From assembly GCA_002005505.1 (NCBI GenBank), contig KV908342.1, positions 515,179 through 543,371 on the forward strand: a stretch of DNA of 28,193 bases, in the 5' to 3' direction. The notes beneath the pieces are model-generated. The model did not search any database. It had not been told where the DNA came from and saw only the letters and a program-made list of their open reading frames with translations. Of the stretch, positions 22,873 through 28,193 are shown piece by piece. This DNA comes from Botryococcus braunii (lineage: Eukaryota; Chlorophyta; Trebouxiophyceae). Position numbers and translations under genes: made by a program. Position 1 is the first letter of the stretch; each line of letters starts with the position of its first letter.

Positions 22873-22939
22873 TGGTTTGCGGTTAGAATAGGCTTCACTC
22901 TGGATCATAAAGAGTGAAGTCTATTCTAACCGCACACCA
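22873..22939. repeat. Near-perfect hairpin, 29-position stem, 9-base loop
   Basis: The left arm 22873-22901 pairs with 22911-22939 around loop GGATCATAA. Only one mismatch (22877/22935) and one G-T pair (22892/22920) occur. The inner arm begins GCGGTTAGAATAG and ends CTTCACTCT. Confidence 0.95.
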
Positions 22940-23091
22940 TAAATCAGGCCTGCGGGCCAGAGACGGAAGGTGATAGCGAAAAAGATTATTAGTTGCCGCC
23001 GTTGTTATTCGCCGGCTGGCGGCTCGCCGGGTGTGACTTGTGGCTCGGACATTGGCCGATGGGGTCTGAGCCGTTCAAACGTTGGCCTGTT

Positions 23092-23225
23092 CTTGTTTAT
23101 CCCACTCTTGTTGAAAAATTGAGCCGGTCTTGCTTTTCCCACCCCTGTTGAAACATTGGACCGGTCTTGTTTACCTTACTATTGTTGAAACATTGGGCGG
23201 TCTTCTTTATCCCACTGTTGTAAAA
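23092..23225. repeat. Tandem repeat of about 40 bp
   Basis: Four diverged copies carry the core CCGGTCTTGTTTATCCCAC then TGTTGAAACATTGG. The last copy leads into the left arm of the inverted repeat at 23206. Confidence 0.9.
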
Positions 23226-23462
23226 GTAGGAATTACATCGACCCAGCGCAAAGGCAGTGATGAGATGAGAGACCAAGCACACGGCAGCGTAATTACTGCT
23301 AACAGGGAAGTGGCATGGACACAAAACCGCTAATAGGGAAGGGGCATGGACACAAAACCGCTAACAGGGAAGGGGCATGCATGCATGTTCATCTCATCAT
23401 TGTCTTTGGGCTGGCCAGCCCATGGGTCGATGTAATTCCTACTTTTACAACAGTGGGATAAA
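23206..23462. repeat. Large inverted repeat with perfect 40-bp outer arms
   Basis: Arms 23206-23245 and 23423-23462 are exact reverse complements (starting TTTATCCCACTGTTGTAAAA). After an 11-base gap on one side a further 23-bp pair (23246-23268 with 23389-23411) matches at 20 positions. The loop holds 31-bp tandem repeats. Confidence 0.95.
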
Positions 23463-23590
23463 ATATGGACACAAAACCACATGGACACAAAACCGCTGAT
23501 AGGGAAGGGGCATGGACACAAAACCGCTAATAGGGAAGGGGCATGGGCACAAAACCGCTAACAGGGAAGGGGCATGGACACAAAACACAT
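23298..23590. repeat. 31-bp tandem repeats, two blocks split by an inverted-repeat arm
   Basis: Units carry GCTAATAGGGAAGGGGCATG then GACACAAAACC. Two and a half copies lie at 23298-23380, and three more with partial flanking units at 23465-23590. The right arm of the inverted repeat lies between the blocks. Confidence 0.93.
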
Positions 23591-24862
23591 ACCCAAGAAA
23601 CGACACCTGGAGTAGAGGTAGGGAGCGATGGACTGGAAGGCCCAAGGTTGGCTTAAGGGCAGAGCCAATAAGAGAAACGATGCCCCGGGGCAAGGCCAAG
23701 ACGAAACAACTTTTACCTGCACCACGGACAGTCAAATATGAAGGTGACCAAAGAAGGAGGGTCAGTAAACAAGAAAAACGAGGAGGTCATCTTGCCAGAT
23801 AAACTCAAGTACGAGTCACCAATCTATACAACATTGAAATTGCGCTATATACTTGGCATGCCTAGTGTATACTGCCTAGTAATAATATATTATTACGGAG
23901 AAAGTTCTTGCAATTCCATAATTTCCAACATCTTAAATACGTTCCAATTCGACAACTTGCAGGATCTATCCCCGTATGCATAACCCTTCACGAACTAATC
24001 TGAGATCGCAAAGCCAGTCTAGGTTCACGCAATGCATAGAATCTGGTATATATACATAATGGTGTCGTGTTTGTAGCTACTACAAGCAGCCTGCACCAAA
24101 CCCATTAGGGCCTATGTAGTGGCATATAAGTAATGTTGTCATGGATGTAGTCAGTATTCACCAAACCCAGTGAAACCCGTGCTTTGGCATACATATGTAA
24201 TGTTCCCCATTTTGAACATGCAATCATACTTAACCAAACGTACATAATCTCGGGCTGCTTAGACACCAGTTAGGAAACAAGGGATCAAACGGCCTACCTC
24301 AACGATCCAACAAGTACAGCAGGGCCTAAGGAGCGTCCATGCCAATTTTAGTCCCTGAGGAGAACTGCGAGCACAGACGGTATGGTTTTGTTTTGATTGA
24401 AGTGCACGTTTGATAGTAACTCTGGGTTTCATCAGTAAAATGCTTATCTGTGTGATTATTTTTGGAGGTCCCCTTCTGAAGACGTTGGGGTCCCCCCCGG
24501 TGTTTGGGGGTACCCGCAGTTTGTTTGTGTACTCCTGCCAACGACAGCCATCGATGTGCGCTGGCAAACCTGAGTTCTGCAGACAATTATGCTCAAACTC
24601 AGGGTAGATTTTGGTTGTACCAGGATTCACTATTGTAATTGGCCGAAGTGTTTTTCAGACGAGGACGTTGACAAGCAAGAACCTGAACCTTGGATGGGAT
24701 GGAGCCGACACTTGCGGTCCGGGAATCTTGAGGCTACCATGTCCACGAAAAGATGGTTATCAATTAGTTAGCTGTATGGAAATGGGAGGGGCCTTACACA
24801 GATGGCGGCAGACCTTGTCCTTTTGTGCGAGGTTGATCGGACATCCAAACGTTCTCCGACAG
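23591..24862. other. No gene recognised
   Basis: AT-richer unique sequence. A related ACCAAACCCA(T/G)T pattern recurs near 24096 and 24158 with TAATGTT---ATG nearby, suggesting a degenerate repeat of about 65-70 bp. No coding motif is seen. Confidence 0.5.
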
Positions 24863-25711
24863 AGAGATGGCAGCATACTCCGAATATATGATCTGATCTC
24901 CCGCTTTCAACATGAAAAGTCTTTTGACTGGAGTACTAGTGAGGAGAAACTACACTGCCCTGTTGGGTGGAGCGTCAAGATCAACTCAGCCAGTCAGGCG
25001 ACAAAGATCTTTGCTGAACCCCAACACATTTCACCGGAAACAGTTTCAATTCAGGTAAGGACTGAATCAGACGTATTTGCTTGAGAAGAAATGTCCATGA
25101 ATCAAGTTCGATTCGTATAAGCTCTCTAAGGCAAACTGTCAAGTGAGGCAAGTATGGTATTGGTGCCAAATCAAAGAGTTTCTGCAGTTAAAATGGAGGG
25201 GAACGATAAAACCGGCTCTTGCAATCGGGTCTGCAGAAGACCAACTTATCATAGGTATGGGGCCTCAAAGTTCCCGCACTTGAGTGTGTTAACATGTTCC
25301 TTCCAATCAGTCCCTTGGTCTAGGCTACCTCCCTTGTTCATATGAAACGGGCATGGACTGTCAAACTTCCTGTTTGAGCAATGTTGTCTTATCAATATCA
25401 CAGGAGTACGCACCACCCCAACGGATGCCTGAGCAAACAAGGAATGCAAGGAAAATGGGTAAGCATCATCTGCACACAGGTATTGCTTTGTTGTGCGAGG
25501 CATTTGGAGAAACCAAGCCCGCATGGACAGGTGTGGGAGTGCATAGTGATAAATGATGTGTGCATGTGCAGAGCTCGAGAAGGCCAAGGGACTGGGAGAG
25601 CAACCCGATTTTGACTCGGAGTTGGTCGTTCGTATTCCCGACCGCTTTTGTGGGCTGGATATTACAACTCATGGTGTGCCTTCCTCTCAAATAAGCTATG
25701 AAACAGTGTGA
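24863..25711 (+). CDS. Putative three-exon gene, 3' end, function unrecognised
   Basis: Exons 24863-25054, 25404-25458 and 25572-25711 join in phase. The introns start GTAAGG and GTAAGC and end CACAG and GTGCAG. The joined reading includes RDGSILRIYDLISRFQHEKS, FDWSTSEEKLHCPVGW, EYAPPQRMPEQTRNARKM, ELEKAKGLGEQPDFDSELVV and RIPDRFCGLDITTHGVPSSQ, ending YETV with TGA. The part from EYAPP to GLGEQ is charged and could be helical. I do not recognise the family. The support is good splice signals, matching phases and protein-like composition. The left edge (after CGACAG) is the least certain, and exons farther upstream are likely. It could still be a chance reading. Confidence 0.4.
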
Positions 25712-25808
25712 TCCACTGGCCCTTTCCTTTCCATGCTCTCTGTGCTTCCTCTCTGTTGGCTGCACTCACTGCAACACTGGTTCTCCTTTTGGGTGCATGC
25801 ACACATGA

Positions 25809-25964
<156 letters not shown>

Positions 25965-26099
25965 AGCGCAAACATTTCGCATGTGTGTGCAGCAACATTG
26001 TCCCACACCAATTTCAAAATTCTGGCACCCAACAGCTGTCTTAATGCGCTCAAGGGTATTGCCAATGTCACCATGGGAACCTTGTCTCTTAATGTTGTT

Positions 26100-26215
26100 A
26101 TCATGCCTCCAAGATTTGGCCTGCTGCCTCCCAGGGAAATATACCCGCCTTCAGAAACTTGTATGCATGCCTGCAGAAACTTGTATGCATGCCTGCAGAA
26201 ACTTGTGTCCAGGCC
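26100..26215. repeat. 22-bp tandem repeat
   Basis: Three copies carry CCTGCAGAAACTTGTATGCA plus TG from 26148. More diverged ATGCCTCCAA-like copies flank them on both sides. Confidence 0.9.
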
Positions 26216-26470
26216 TCCAAAATATTGTTAATGGGCCCCAAGCATAATGTCAAAGCCTCCAATGGTGGCACCACTATCTGTTCAGTGTCATGATCGTGGC
26301 CTGCAAATGTTGTACAACTTATTGTAAGGCTTGTACTAATGCCTGAGAAGGTGGGCCAGGGGGAGCTGTTGAAATAGAGAGAGTCCAGGAAGCGGACCTG
26401 GTGTGCTTCACGAATGGCGGCTCTGTCTCTCTGGGCACTGTCAGAGCTAGGTCTGCCTTCATTGACTCGA

Positions 26471-27770
<1,300 letters not shown>

Positions 27771-27776
27771 GGGGGT

Positions 27777-27950
27777 CCACCAGTTGGGAGATTTATCAGG
27801 CTGTTGCTATGTTTGAGGCAGCAATGTTGGTTCAGGGTAACAAAAGAGAGAGGGAGGGGAGGGAGGGATGGGGGCGGGGGTTCCACCAGGGAGATTTATC
27901 AGGCTGTTGCTATGTTTGAGGCAACAATGTTGGTTCAGGGTAACAAATGT
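27777..27950. repeat. Tandem duplication of about 105 bp
   Basis: A block of about 65 bases with GGGAGATTTATCAGGCTGTT and GCTATGTTTGAGGCA occurs at 27777-27843 and again at 27882-27946. Only a few differences occur. The copies are separated by a purine-rich spacer. Confidence 0.93.
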
Positions 27951-28193
27951 CAATTCTAGAACTAGGAATTCGAGGTTGGAGGTGTGCAGGTGAAGTCAAG
28001 CTTGGGACCCTGAAATCTCGGGAAGCGGCCATTCTCGACTGCTGGGGATCTGTGGACATAGAGGGTCTGGATGGAAATTCCCTGATCCAATCACATGGAT
28101 CCCCTGTGTCCTTGAGTGTCAATGAGAGGGCTGGCCTGCTGGAGTGAGAAGGTATCCCTTAAAATTGGTCTGATAACCCCCCCCCCCCTCTCT
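27951..28193. other. Window end, unique sequence then C-run/CT
   Basis: A 66-codon + frame (27947-28147) shows no motif. The window ends in a C run followed by CTCTCT, so the next simple repeat is just beginning. Confidence 0.5.

Noticed and set aside
24259..24630. Minus-strand frames of 123 and 86 codons, considered as a transposase relic
   Set aside because: The FTDE-like string is isolated. No further DDE motif or terminal repeats could be found, so there is no support.

Overview
This window looks like nuclear DNA of a green alga or close relative. It holds two intron-rich genes with GT-AG introns, a nuclear-type tRNA gene, and very dense simple-sequence and minisatellite repeats. The exons of the first gene are GC-rich, and several splice donors read GTGCG or GTGAG, which suits a GC-rich green algal genome. 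A plant-type expansin carrying a six-cysteine ShKT-like tail also points to a green lineage. The sequence alone does not fix the species. Both ends of the window lie in simple repeats ((GT)n at the start, a C run then CT at the end), so it may be a whole contig broken at repeats.

Layout. Positions 1-8147 (+ strand) hold the 3' part of a gene for the 75 kDa subunit of mitochondrial complex I (NDUFS1/NuoG family). Seven exons encode about 404 C-terminal residues; the N-terminal iron-sulphur part lies before the window. Its introns hold (GT)n, (CA)n, (GA)n and (CT)n tracts, a GGAT array, two minisatellites, and an intact tRNA-Pro(TGG) gene nested in sense in the last intron. Positions 8148-16729 contain no gene I can support. 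They hold a 48-bp minisatellite open in several frames, a degenerate ungapped copy of the tRNA-Pro gene, an inverted GT/CA microsatellite, a reverse-transcriptase-like relic, a 40-bp repeat with an inverted end, and several small palindromes.

Positions 16730-20588 (- strand) hold a seven-exon expansin gene. The product has the GACGYG and GCGQCFEIKC motifs of the double-psi barrel domain, a C-terminal wall-binding-type domain, a serine linker, and a ShKT-like domain with six cysteines split between the last two exons. The start exon is uncertain. Positions 20589-24862 are non-coding as far as I can tell. They contain a near-perfect 29-position hairpin and a perfect 40-bp inverted repeat embedded in 31-bp tandem repeats. 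Positions 24863-25711 (+) hold three phase-compatible putative exons of an unrecognised gene. The rest is repeat-rich, with long GT/GA/CT tracts and a tandem duplication of about 105 bp near the end.

The two recognised genes are unrelated in function (respiration and cell-wall loosening), converge on the 8.1-16.7 kb interval, and show no sign of joint regulation.
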